Source: CAZMRF01 sp964568735 (GTDB taxonomy: Bacteria; Acidobacteriota; Polarisedimenticolia; JACPZX01). Taken from it: 45,093 bases of DNA. The notes under the pieces were generated by a model. That model did not search any database and had not been told where the DNA came from. It saw only the letters and a list, made by a program, of their open reading frames with translations. Of the stretch, positions 16,753-24,299 are shown piece after piece. The translations under genes were made by a program, and so were the position numbers. The DNA lies in the NCBI GenBank assembly GCA_964568735.1, contig CAZMRF010000040.1, forward strand, positions 1 to 45,093. The letters run 5' to 3'. Every line of letters starts with the position of its first letter. Positions within the stretch are counted from its first letter, which is position 1.

Positions 16753-19020
16753 ATGTCGTGCTGCGTCCGGCGCCTGGCGCTTCCCGGGCTCGTCTTCCTG
16801 GTCCTCTCCGCCGGGGCCGTCTCCCCGCTCCAGGCCACCCTGGTCCTCGAGCCGGGCTTCCAGCAGAGCGAGTGGGCCATCCAGCTCTACCCGACCTCCT
16901 TCGACTGGGATCCCGCCGGTGAGATGTGGATCGCGGGGCGTGACGGGAGAATCTACAAGAGGGCGCCCGGGGGCAGCTATTCCATAGAGGTAGGCCGGCT
17001 CACGAACCTGGACCTGTCGGGCGAGAGGGGGCTTCTCGGGCTCGTCGTGGATCCCGGCTTTCCGGTCGACCCTTACATCTACGTCTACTCGACGGACGCA
17101 GGCCCCCCCGCCCGCAACCGGGTCACGCGGCTCACCTTCAACGGGACGGCGCTCGTGAATCCGATCATCCTGCTCGAAGGGCCCGACCTGGTCTCCGTCG
17201 GGCACAACGCGGGAGACCTCCGCTTCGGTCCCGACGGCTACCTCTATGTATCCATGGGAAACAACCTCGTCGTAGGGGCCGAGCAGGACACGGGCTCACT
17301 GCTGGGCAAGATCCTCCGCATCGCGAAGGATGGGACCGTTCCTGGCGACAACCCCTTCGCGAGCGACCCGAACTCGCGCCCCGAGGTCTGGGCCTATGGC
17401 TTCAGGAATCCGTGGCGTTTCAGCTTCGAGCCCGGGACCGGAAACCTCCTCATTGGCGACGTTGGTGAAGGGACCTGGGAGGAGCTGGACCTGGGCATCG
17501 CGGGCGCGAACTACGGCTATCCCCAGACGGAAGGGCCGAGCCCACCGGGAGTTCCGGGAGTCACGTATCCCATCTTCTCCTACAACCACAACGGGCTGGG
17601 TGGGGCGATCATGACCGGAGAGCGCATGGTGGCCGGGAACTTCCCGGCCGAGTACATCGGGGACTTCTTCTACGCCGACTTTTCCCTCCGGAGCATCTTC
17701 AGGCTGCGGCTCGATTCCTCGTACGCACCCGTCTTCAACGAGCCCTTCGTCACCGGGATCGATCCCCTGCCTGTCCACATCCGGGTGGGGCCCGACGGGG
17801 CCATCTACTACGCGGGGATCAACTACGATCGCATCTACCGCGTGGCCTTCGTCGGCGGGACGAACCGGCCGCCGACCGCGGTGATCTCCGCGACACCTTC
17901 GAACGGACCTTCCCCTCTCGGCGTGCAGTTCGACGCCACCGGATCTGGCGATCCGGACGGGGGGCCCCAGCCGCTCTCCTACGAGTGGGCCTTCGGCGAT
18001 GGGGGCACGAGCACGGCTCCGGCGCCCTTCCATAACTACGCGACCCCCGGCGTCCGGACCGCGACTCTCACCGTCAGCGACGGACAGGCGACAGATCAGA
18101 AGTCGCTTGCGATCGTCTCGGGGAACAGCGCCCCAGTGCCGACGATCACGGCGCCGCTCCAGGGCTCCATGTTCGATGCAGGGGAAACGATCGCCTTCTC
18201 CGGTCAGGCCTCCGATCCCGAAGATGGCGCGCTCGGCCCGGCGAAGCTCTCATGGACGGTCCTCTTCCACCACAACGCGCACATCCACCCGTACCTCGGT
18301 CCCCTCGAGGGCACCGCATCGGGGGACTTCTTCACGGAGAACCGCGGCGAAGTTGCTCCGGACGTCTGGTACGAGATCCTCCTGACGGCGACCGACTCCG
18401 GGGCTCCGCTGGGCTCGGCGGGTATCCTCTCGGGCACCCGCCGGGTCGAGATCTTCCCCAACCTCGCGACCCTCCAGCTCAGGACAGCGCCCTCGGGGGT
18501 CCTCGCCCTCACGCTCGGGGGCCAGCCGATCACGGCGCCTCTCGACGTCATCGGGGTCGTGGGAATGATACGGACGATCGGGACTCCCTCACCGCAGAGC
18601 CCCGGGGACGGACGCACGTACACCTTCGCGGAATGGTCGGACTCCGGGGCGCAGCAGCACGAGATCGTCACGCCCCCGGTGACGACGCTCTACGAAGCGA
18701 CCTTCGACTGCAGCGTGCTCTCGGAGGTGGAGGACGTGACGGTGGAGGTCGTAACCGGTCAGTCCGTCAGGCTCTCCTGGTCCGCTCCGCAGGATCCATG
18801 CCTCGCGAACGGATCGAGCGCTTACCACATCTACGCCTCGCCGGTGGACACCCCCTCCTCACCGCCGGGGCAGTTCCCGCTCGACCCTCCCTTCGCCCTG
18901 GTCGGTACGACGGGGGCAACGAGCATCACGCTCCCACCCGCCCTGGGGAGACGGTTCTACCTCGTGGTCGCGACCGGAACCAGCGGCACCGAAGGGCCTT
19001 CGGGCCACTACGGCCCCTGA
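16753..19020 (+). CDS. Secreted PQQ-type glucose/sorbosone dehydrogenase with PKD domain
   Basis: This 755-residue exported protein has a signal peptide (ending near A-G-A-V-S-P-L-Q-A). Residues about 35-370 form a glucose/sorbosone-dehydrogenase six-bladed propeller with E-R-G-L-L-G-L, G-H-N-A-G-D-L-R-F-G-P-D-G (the His of the active-site region), Y-G-F-R-N-P-W-R and G-D-V-G-E-G-T-W-E-E. The usual chemistry is oxidation of an aldose sugar in the periplasm or outside, with PQQ as cofactor. A PKD domain follows (around 372-455, Y-E-W-A-F-G-D-G-G), then a domain with H-H-N-A-H-I-H-P often seen in this family, and a C-terminal beta region. Sugar oxidation and PQQ use are inferred from family; no PQQ biosynthesis genes are here. 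Confidence 0.85.
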   Translation: MSCCVRRLALPGLVFLVLSAGAVSPLQATLVLEPGFQQSEWAIQLYPTSFDWDPAGEMWIAGRDGRIYKRAPGGSYSIEVGRLTNLDLSGERGLLGLVVDPGFPVDPYIYVYSTDAGPPARNRVTRLTFNGTALVNPIILLEGPDLVSVGHNAGDLRFGPDGYLYVSMGNNLVVGAEQDTGSLLGKILRIAKDGTVPGDNPFASDPNSRPEVWAYGFRNPWRFSFEPGTGNLLIGDVGEGTWEELDLGIAGANYGYPQTEGPSPPGVPGVTYPIFSYNHNGLGGAIMTGERMVAGNFPAEYIGDFFYADFSLRSIFRLRLDSSYAPVFNEPFVTGIDPLPVHIRVGPDGAIYYAGINYDRIYRVAFVGGTNRPPTAVISATPSNGPSPLGVQFDATGSGDPDGGPQPLSYEWAFGDGGTSTAPAPFHNYATPGVRTATLTVSDGQATDQKSLAIVSGNSAPVPTITAPLQGSMFDAGETIAFSGQASDPEDGALGPAKLSWTVLFHHNAHIHPYLGPLEGTASGDFFTENRGEVAPDVWYEILLTATDSGAPLGSAGILSGTRRVEIFPNLATLQLRTAPSGVLALTLGGQPITAPLDVIGVVGMIRTIGTPSPQSPGDGRTYTFAEWSDSGAQQHEIVTPPVTTLYEATFDCSVLSEVEDVTVEVVTGQSVRLSWSAPQDPCLANGSSAYHIYASPVDTPSSPPGQFPLDPPFALVGTTGATSITLPPALGRRFYLVVATGTSGTEGPSGHYGP

Positions 19021-19151
19021 TCAGAAGCGGGGAGAATCTCCAGAGCGAGGTCGTCGAAGCAGGTGCCGCCCCACACCTCCCCGTAGCGCCCCTCGGAGGT
19101 GCCGGCGACGCACAGTCCTCGAGCGATCTCGTGGAGGCCTCGCTCTGTCAG
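19008..19151 (-). pseudogene. Coding-like tail without a normal start, after the ABC ATPase gene
   Basis: One minus-strand frame reads L-T-E-R-G-L-H-E-I-A-R-G-L-C-V-A-G and later Y-G-E-V-W-G-G-T-C-F-D-D-L-A-L-E-I, with strongly GC-rich third positions, and ends at TAG 19010-19008. No ATG, GTG or TTG opens it, but a CTG overlaps the ATPase stop (CTGA). It could be a remnant, a frame-shifted tail or a CTG-started small protein. I do not recognise a family, though F-D-D-L-A-L-E is typical of the end of extracellular beta domains. A 7-bp inverted repeat (19074-19080/19095-19101) lies inside it. Confidence 0.25.
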
Positions 19152-19876
19152 GATTCGTCCCGGACCCGGCGTGCTGCCAGCGGACCGGCCCCACGCGCGA
19201 GCCCATCGAGGAGGGCGGCCCGGGAGGCCGGGTCGGTCGGGAGAGGATCGTGGAGGCGGGCGCGGCCGCCGCTGATCGAGATCGCCCTCGCAGCCGAGGC
19301 GGCGAAGGGCTCGATCTCGTGAGTGACGACGACGACGGTGGAACCTGTGTTGCGGTGATCCTCGATCCAGGAGAGCACCTCACCGCGCATGGCACGGTCC
19401 ATCGCCTCGAGGGGCTCGTCGAGCAGGAGGTACCGGGGCCGCCCGACCATGGCGGCCGCTAGGATCGCGCGGCGCCGCTGGCCCATCGACAGCTCGCGCA
19501 CCGATCGCCGGCCGAGATCTCCGAGGCCGCAGCGCGCGAGCGCCGCGCCGCCCGCCGCCTCCGGCTCCCCGCGCAGGCGTGAGACGAGGCGGAGGATTTC
19601 CTCGATCGTGGCATAGGGGCTGAGATCGGGCTGCTCGGGGACGTAGGCGAGCGCCCTGCGCGCAGACTCCTCTTCGACCCAGAGATCCCGCCCCTCGATC
19701 TCCACCGTCCCCGCGTCGGGACGCTCGACGCCCGCGAGAAGCTTCAGGAGCGTCGTCTTCCCGGCGCCGTTCGGCCCGGCCACCAGCGTGAGGCCGGGAG
19801 GGATCTCGAGATCGCAGCCGTCGAGGACGGGACTCCCACCGTCGTAGCCGAAGCCGACCTGGTGGAGGCGGATCAA
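19148..19876 (-). CDS. ABC transporter ATP-binding protein
   Basis: This 242-residue ATPase is complete: Walker A G-P-N-G-A-G-K-T-T, Q-loop Y-V-P-E-Q-P-D-L-S, a signature degraded to L-S-M-G-Q-R-R-R, Walker B Y-L-L-L-D-E-P-L-E-A-M-D and the H-loop V-V-T-H-E. It resembles ATPases of ABC-2-like exporters and multi-subunit membrane-protein systems. The start is TTG 19876 (MIRLHQVGFGY), because TTGA overlaps the stop of the upstream membrane-protein gene by four bases and alignment to the family begins exactly there. A longer open frame upstream is only the antisense shadow of the membrane gene. Together with 19873-21144 it makes a two-gene transporter of unknown cargo. Confidence 0.88.
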   Translation of the reverse strand: MIRLHQVGFGYDGGSPVLDGCDLEIPPGLTLVAGPNGAGKTTLLKLLAGVERPDAGTVEIEGRDLWVEEESARRALAYVPEQPDLSPYATIEEILRLVSRLRGEPEAAGGAALARCGLGDLGRRSVRELSMGQRRRAILAAAMVGRPRYLLLDEPLEAMDRAMRGEVLSWIEDHRNTGSTVVVVTHEIEPFAASAARAISISGGRARLHDPLPTDPASRAALLDGLARGAGPLAARRVRDES

Positions 19877-21144
19877 CGCGCGCTCCAGGAGAGCGGGTCT
19901 CCCGCCGCGAGATGGTGGGCCGCGGACCAGCGCGACGCCTTCTGCCTGCGCTCGCACTCTTCGGCGTCCCGCAGGGCCATGGGCACGAGGGCGAGCGCCG
20001 CGAGGGCGAGCCAGGGAACGAGGGCAACGAGAGCGGAGGCGAGCGAGCCTTCGAGGAGAACGCGGCCCGCGACACCCGTCCGCGCCGCCGGGCTCGTTCG
20101 AATCGCCGCCGCGGCGCGCAGGGCGAGCAGAGGCATGACGGCGAGGATGATGAGCGCCGCCTCCCACCTCAACAGGGCCGCGGCGGCGACGAAGGGCGCG
20201 GCGAGGGAGCCGAGCAGGAGAGCGTCCGTGACGACGCGGCGGCGCGCCGTCCAGGGGAGGGACCGGATCCACGGCCACGCGGGCCTCCTCACGGCGAGCG
20301 TCTGCGCGAGGCCGGCGAGGCAAGCTGCGGCCGCGATGCCCCCGCCGAGCCGCGCTGCCATGGCCGCGTCCACGGGGCGCAGGCGGTTGTTGGCGAGGAA
20401 GAAGGCAGCGGCAGCCAGCGGCAGGAGCGCCACGGGGAAGGCCGCGACGCTCCGCCACCCCAGAGCCCTCAGAGAGATGAGAGCGGGTAGGCGCTCCGCC
20501 CCCGGGGCGCGGATGCGGAAGGCGACTCGATGCCTCGCCTCGAGCGCGCCCCCGAATCGATCGGCGCCCAGGAGGAGCACAGCGCCCATCGCGAGGCCCC
20601 ACGCATCCCCGAGCACACCGAGGAGCGCTGCCCCGGTGCCCGCGGCTCGGGTGACGAGCGGCCGTTGCACGGGCAGCGCGGCCGTGGCCGCTCCGAGAGC
20701 GAGGAGAGGCAGGCCGAGGAGCTTCACGGGGGAGATCTCCCCCGGGCCGCCGGCCCAGGCCAGACCGGCCGCGAGAAGCAGGACGGCCAGCAGGATGGGG
20801 ATCTGCGCGGCCGCCAGGCCCAGCACGGCGCCGCGACGATGCGTGGCGGCGGCGGCCGGCAGGTGCCGGAGCCATCCCGTGAGGCCGTGCGTGAGGCGCG
20901 GCGAAGCCCACGATGCGATGGCGAGGGCGCTGAGGAAGAGCCCCGCGGCGACTCCCGCGTCGAAGCCCCGGCCGGCTATGCCGAGCGCGAGGCCGGAGAT
21001 GGCGGCCTCCGGCTCGGCGTCCGTACCCACGCGTACGACGATGAGCGCCGAGAACGGCACGAAGGCGCGCATCGCGAGCCGCGCGCCGACGTGGAGGTGA
21101 AAGGAAGTGATCGACCGGAGAGGAGCCTCGCGGACGCGTTGCAT
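19873..21144 (-). CDS. Polytopic membrane protein, partner of ABC ATPase
   Basis: This 423-residue, very Ala/Leu-rich protein has about ten to twelve membrane segments in loose pairs and no soluble domain. I do not recognise the family by motif, but position and translational coupling make it the membrane subunit for the ATPase at 19148-19876. ATG 21144 (MQRVREAPLRS) was preferred; an in-frame ATG at 21171 adds nine residues. The many segments and lack of sequence cues resemble the membrane subunits of ABC-2-like exporters, which is inference. The gene diverges from the aminotransferase gene, with about 130 bases between them. Confidence 0.7.
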   Translation of the reverse strand: MQRVREAPLRSITSFHLHVGARLAMRAFVPFSALIVVRVGTDAEPEAAISGLALGIAGRGFDAGVAAGLFLSALAIASWASPRLTHGLTGWLRHLPAAAATHRRGAVLGLAAAQIPILLAVLLLAAGLAWAGGPGEISPVKLLGLPLLALGAATAALPVQRPLVTRAAGTGAALLGVLGDAWGLAMGAVLLLGADRFGGALEARHRVAFRIRAPGAERLPALISLRALGWRSVAAFPVALLPLAAAAFFLANNRLRPVDAAMAARLGGGIAAAACLAGLAQTLAVRRPAWPWIRSLPWTARRRVVTDALLLGSLAAPFVAAAALLRWEAALIILAVMPLLALRAAAAIRTSPAARTGVAGRVLLEGSLASALVALVPWLALAALALVPMALRDAEECERRQKASRWSAAHHLAAGDPLSWSAR

Positions 21145-21276
21145 ATCGCTCTCGCCTGGGGGAAAATGCATTCAGACGGCGCCCCCAATCCCTCGAGTCA
21201 CCGCACCTGACGCTCTCGAGCCTCCGAGCGGCGCCCTGTTCGGAGTCACAGGCCTCGAGCCTTCGGAGAAGTCCGC

Positions 21277-22716
21277 GTGGCGCAGAGATTCACGCTCAAT
21301 CGGAATATTCTCGAGATGGAGTATGCCGTGAGGGGGCCCATCGCCCTGCGGGCCGCGGCGCTGAGAAAGGAGGGGCGGCCGATCATTCCCTGCCACCTCG
21401 GCAACCCGCAGGCCCTCGGGCAGGAGCCGATCGCCTTCTACAGGCAGGTGCTGAGCCTCGTGGAGGAGCCCTCGCGGATCGAGCGCGAGCGCCGGCTGAA
21501 TCGCCTCGTCGGAGCCTCCCAGGCGCCTCCGCCCGGGGATCTCGTCTCCGACTACGTCCTCGAGCTGAGCGAATCCATCCTGACCCGCCTCGAGACGGGG
21601 ATGGGCGCCTACACGGAGAGCAAGGGGCCGCAGTTCATCAGGGAGGCCATCGCGCGCTACATCGACCGGAGAGATGGCGCGGAGTCGCCCGTGGAAGTGG
21701 CGTCGAATCCCGATCACATCTTCCTCACGAACGGGGCCAGCGAGGGGGCACGTTTCGTCCTCGAGATGCTGATTGCGGACCGGAACGACGGGATCATGAT
21801 CCCGATTCCCCAGTATCCGCTCTACTCGGCGACGATCAGGAAGTACGGGGGCACCCAGGTCAACTACTACCCCGACGAGGACTCCGGCTGGAGCCTGACC
21901 GCGACGATGCTCGAGGAGTCGCTGGACAGGGCGCGGCGCGAAGGCATCCGCGTCAAGGCCATCGTGGTGATCAACCCCGCCAACCCGACCGGCGCGGTGC
22001 TGGATCGGCAGAGCGTCGAGGGCGTCATCGGATTCGCGGAGAGGCATGGCCTGGCGCTGATCGCCGACGAGGTCTACCAGGAGAACCTCTACGGCGAGCG
22101 GTTCGTCTCCTTCGCGAGGACGCTCGGCCGGCGCCCGGTCCCTCTCTTCAGCCTGCACAGCACCTCGAAAGGATTCTATGGAGAGTGCGGCCATCGGGGC
22201 GGATACCTGGAAGTGAGGAACCCTCCGGAGGTCGAGGGAACGGATGCCGGCTTCATCGACGTTCTCTTCAAGCAGGCCTCGGTCAGCCTCTGCTCGAACA
22301 CGGCCGGGCAGGTGCTGACCTACCTCATGGTATCCCCGCCGCGGCCGGGAAGCGCCCCCTTCGAGCGCTTCGAGAGTCAGAAGCAGCGGATCCTGGGGGA
22401 CCTCTACGACAAGGCGATGATGATGCGGGCGGCCTTCGAGCGCATGCAAGGGGTCCGGTGCTTCGGCCGGACGGGGGCGATGTATCTCTTCCCGAGGCTC
22501 GAGAAGCTCCCGCCGGAGACGACGGATTTCGACTACTGCATGCGCCTCCTGGAGGAAACGGGTTTCTGCACGGTGAACGGCGAGGGCTTCGGGCAGAAGG
22601 CCGGTACGAGCCACCTGAGAATCGCCTTCCTGCCACCGAAGGCGGTGCTCGAAGAGGCGCTCCCCCGGTGGATCGAGTTTCACAACCGCTACGTGGGAAG
22701 CGGATCGGAGCGCTGA
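21277..22716 (+). CDS. Alanine aminotransferase, eukaryotic GPT-like type
   Basis: This is a fold-type I PLP enzyme of 479 residues, probably interconverting alanine plus 2-oxoglutarate with pyruvate plus glutamate in the cytoplasm. The signature S-T-S-K-G-F-Y-G-E-C-G-H-R-G-G-Y, with PLP Lys298, closely matches the segment of animal and plant alanine aminotransferases (S-K-G-Y-x-G-E-C-G-x-R-G-G-Y). Other family marks are H-L-G-N-P-Q-A-L-G-Q, N-P-x-N-P-T-G-A-V-L and A-D-E-V-Y-Q-E-N. The length also fits that family and exceeds the usual bacterial AlaA/AvtA size by about 70 residues. The GTG start has GGAG about eight bases upstream. It stands alone, divergent from the ABC pair. Confidence 0.87.
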   Translation: MAQRFTLNRNILEMEYAVRGPIALRAAALRKEGRPIIPCHLGNPQALGQEPIAFYRQVLSLVEEPSRIERERRLNRLVGASQAPPPGDLVSDYVLELSESILTRLETGMGAYTESKGPQFIREAIARYIDRRDGAESPVEVASNPDHIFLTNGASEGARFVLEMLIADRNDGIMIPIPQYPLYSATIRKYGGTQVNYYPDEDSGWSLTATMLEESLDRARREGIRVKAIVVINPANPTGAVLDRQSVEGVIGFAERHGLALIADEVYQENLYGERFVSFARTLGRRPVPLFSLHSTSKGFYGECGHRGGYLEVRNPPEVEGTDAGFIDVLFKQASVSLCSNTAGQVLTYLMVSPPRPGSAPFERFESQKQRILGDLYDKAMMMRAAFERMQGVRCFGRTGAMYLFPRLEKLPPETTDFDYCMRLLEETGFCTVNGEGFGQKAGTSHLRIAFLPPKAVLEEALPRWIEFHNRYVGSGSER

Positions 22717-22804
22717 CGCCCCCAGGCGCGGGGATGTGGACTTCACCCTGCCAGGGCGGACGCCCCCGCCTCCATCTGCGCACGGGCGCCGGCGGCGCCG
22801 AGGT

Positions 22805-22847
22805 CGGAAGCTTGACGTCGCCACGCACTTCCGAGTAAACTTCCGAG
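22805..22847 (+). promoter_or_regulatory. Sigma-70-like promoter with CTTCCG repeats, near-leaderless
   Basis: TTGACG (22812-22817) and TAAACT (22836-22841) are 18 bases apart, and ATG 22851 comes only nine bases after the -10, so the mRNA would begin at or a few bases before the start codon. The nine-base repeat ACTTCCGAG occurs at 22827-22835 and 22839-22847, and the inverted core CGGAAG at 22805-22810. These sites overlap or flank the promoter as operators do. Confidence 0.55.
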
Positions 22848-22850
22848 CCT

Positions 22851-24203
22851 ATGGACCTCGTCGAGATTCTCAAGCGTGCGGAAGGCAAGACGCTCGAGTT
22901 CAAGCGCGAGCTGTCCTCGCCCGAGGGTGCGATCAAGACGATCGTCGCCTTCGCCAACACCGCAGGCGGCATCTTGCTCGTCGGCGTGGAAGACAGTAGC
23001 CGGCACGTCCGAGGTGTCCGCGAGCCACTGGATCTCGAGGAGCGCCTGGCGAATTGGATCAGCGACCTCATCGAGCCTCGGCTCGTGCCGGAGATCGAGA
23101 TCCTCCCCTGGCGCCGTACGCAGGTGCTGGCGGTCCAGGTCTACCCGAGTCAGAGCCGCCCGCACTACCTCAAGCGGGAAGGACCGGCCGACGGGGTTTA
23201 CGTCCGGGTGGGTTCCACCAACCGTCGGGCTGATCCCCAACTCATCGCCGAGCTGCACCGCTTCGCGCGCGGGGAGACGTTCGACGAGCAACCAATGCCG
23301 GGGCTCGACTCGGAAGGCGTGGACTTCCGAGCGGCTTCCGAGTCGTTCGCCCCGGTCCGTAAGCTCGCTCGGCGCGATCTAGAGACGCTGCGGCTCGTGA
23401 CGGATCACCAAGGCCGCCAGGTACCCACCGTAGGGGGGATGCTCCTCTTCGGACAGAACCGCGAGCGACACTTCCCCGACGCCTGGATCCAGGCCGGCCG
23501 CTTCAAGGGCAGCGACAAGACCCGCGTCCTCGACCGCGCCGAGGTCCACTCACTCCCTATGCACGCGGTCGAGGAAGTGATTGCCTTCGTGCAGAAGCAC
23601 TCGCTTCACGGGGCCGAGATCGGACATGTGCGCCGGAAGGATCGCTGGAGCCTGCCCCCCGTGGCCGTGCGCGAGGCGGTGATCAACGCCGTCGTGCACA
23701 CCGACTATTCCCAGCGTGGCGCCCCCCTGCGCGTATCGATCTTCGATGACCGCCTCGAAGTCGAGAGCCCGGGACTCCTGCCCTTCGGCCTCACGGTCGA
23801 AGACCTTCCGCATGGCGTCTCGAAGCTGCGAAATCGAGTGATCGGCCGTGTCTTCCATGCGCTCGGCCTGATCGAGCAGTGGGGCAGCGGCATCCAGCGC
23901 ATGAGCGCCGCCTGTCGCGATTCCGGCCTGGCGGAGCCGGTGTTCGAGGAGATCGCCACGCGCTTCCGGGTCACGATCGCCACGGAGCGCATCGGCCGCT
24001 TGACGCTCGACGATATCGACCAGGCCATCCTCGCATCCCTCGCCCGCGGCAAGGGACTGCTCACGAACGAGATCGCGAAGCGGATCGGGCTGACGCCGCG
24101 CGCGACCCGCACGCGCCTCGCCCGGCTCTCCGGTCGGGGGCTGGTGCGCGAGATCGGCGCCGGACCGCAGGACCCGAAGCGGCGCTACTTCAGGGGAGAC
24201 TGA
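22851..24203 (+). CDS. AlbA_2 (Schlafen-like) / RecG-like putative DNA-binding regulator
   Basis: This 450-residue protein is of the AlbA_2 family, often annotated as a putative transcriptional regulator or as ATP-dependent helicase RecG-like. The N-terminal AlbA_2 domain shows L-E-F-K-R-E and A-F-A-N-T-A-G-G-I-L-L-V-G-V-E-D. The middle has R-E-A-V-I-N-A-V-V-H-T-D-Y and S-P-G-L-L-P-F-G-L-T, typical of the C-terminal HATPase_c_4-like part, with R-N-R-V-I. A winged helix (around 385-450, L-T-N-E-I-A-K-R-I-G-L-T-P-R-A-T-R) closes it. Homologues occur on islands and in defence or toxin-like contexts, but function is rarely known. It stands alone with its own promoter and looks like a transferred single-gene cassette. 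Confidence 0.85.
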   Translation: MDLVEILKRAEGKTLEFKRELSSPEGAIKTIVAFANTAGGILLVGVEDSSRHVRGVREPLDLEERLANWISDLIEPRLVPEIEILPWRRTQVLAVQVYPSQSRPHYLKREGPADGVYVRVGSTNRRADPQLIAELHRFARGETFDEQPMPGLDSEGVDFRAASESFAPVRKLARRDLETLRLVTDHQGRQVPTVGGMLLFGQNRERHFPDAWIQAGRFKGSDKTRVLDRAEVHSLPMHAVEEVIAFVQKHSLHGAEIGHVRRKDRWSLPPVAVREAVINAVVHTDYSQRGAPLRVSIFDDRLEVESPGLLPFGLTVEDLPHGVSKLRNRVIGRVFHALGLIEQWGSGIQRMSAACRDSGLAEPVFEEIATRFRVTIATERIGRLTLDDIDQAILASLARGKGLLTNEIAKRIGLTPRATRTRLARLSGRGLVREIGAGPQDPKRRYFRGD

Positions 24204-24212
24204 GACGAACGC

Positions 24213-24299
24213 ATGAAGCTCACGCCGCAGCAGCTCCGAGCCTCGGCCTCTCCTAGGAAGCTCTACCAGTCGATCCTGACGACGTCGTCCCGGATGTAG
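24213..24299 (+). pseudogene. 28-codon ORF after the AlbA_2 gene, possible gene remnant
   Basis: An ATG ten bases after the AlbA_2 gene opens MKLTPQQLRASASPRKLYQS, then runs antisense into the end of the glycosyltransferase gene and stops at 24299. The first dozen residues look like a normal protein start, so this may be the beginning of a gene that once followed AlbA_2 and was cut when the segment was inserted here. It may equally be chance. Confidence 0.2.

Noticed and set aside
19877..20911. Upstream extension of the ABC ATPase frame to 587 codons
   Set aside because: The extension is the out-of-frame shadow of the membrane-protein gene; the family begins at TTG 19876.
22785..22799. GGCGCC repeated three bases apart as a terminator for the aminotransferase gene
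   Set aside because: The arms are self-palindromic and short and no T-run follows; such GC-rich matches are frequent by chance here.
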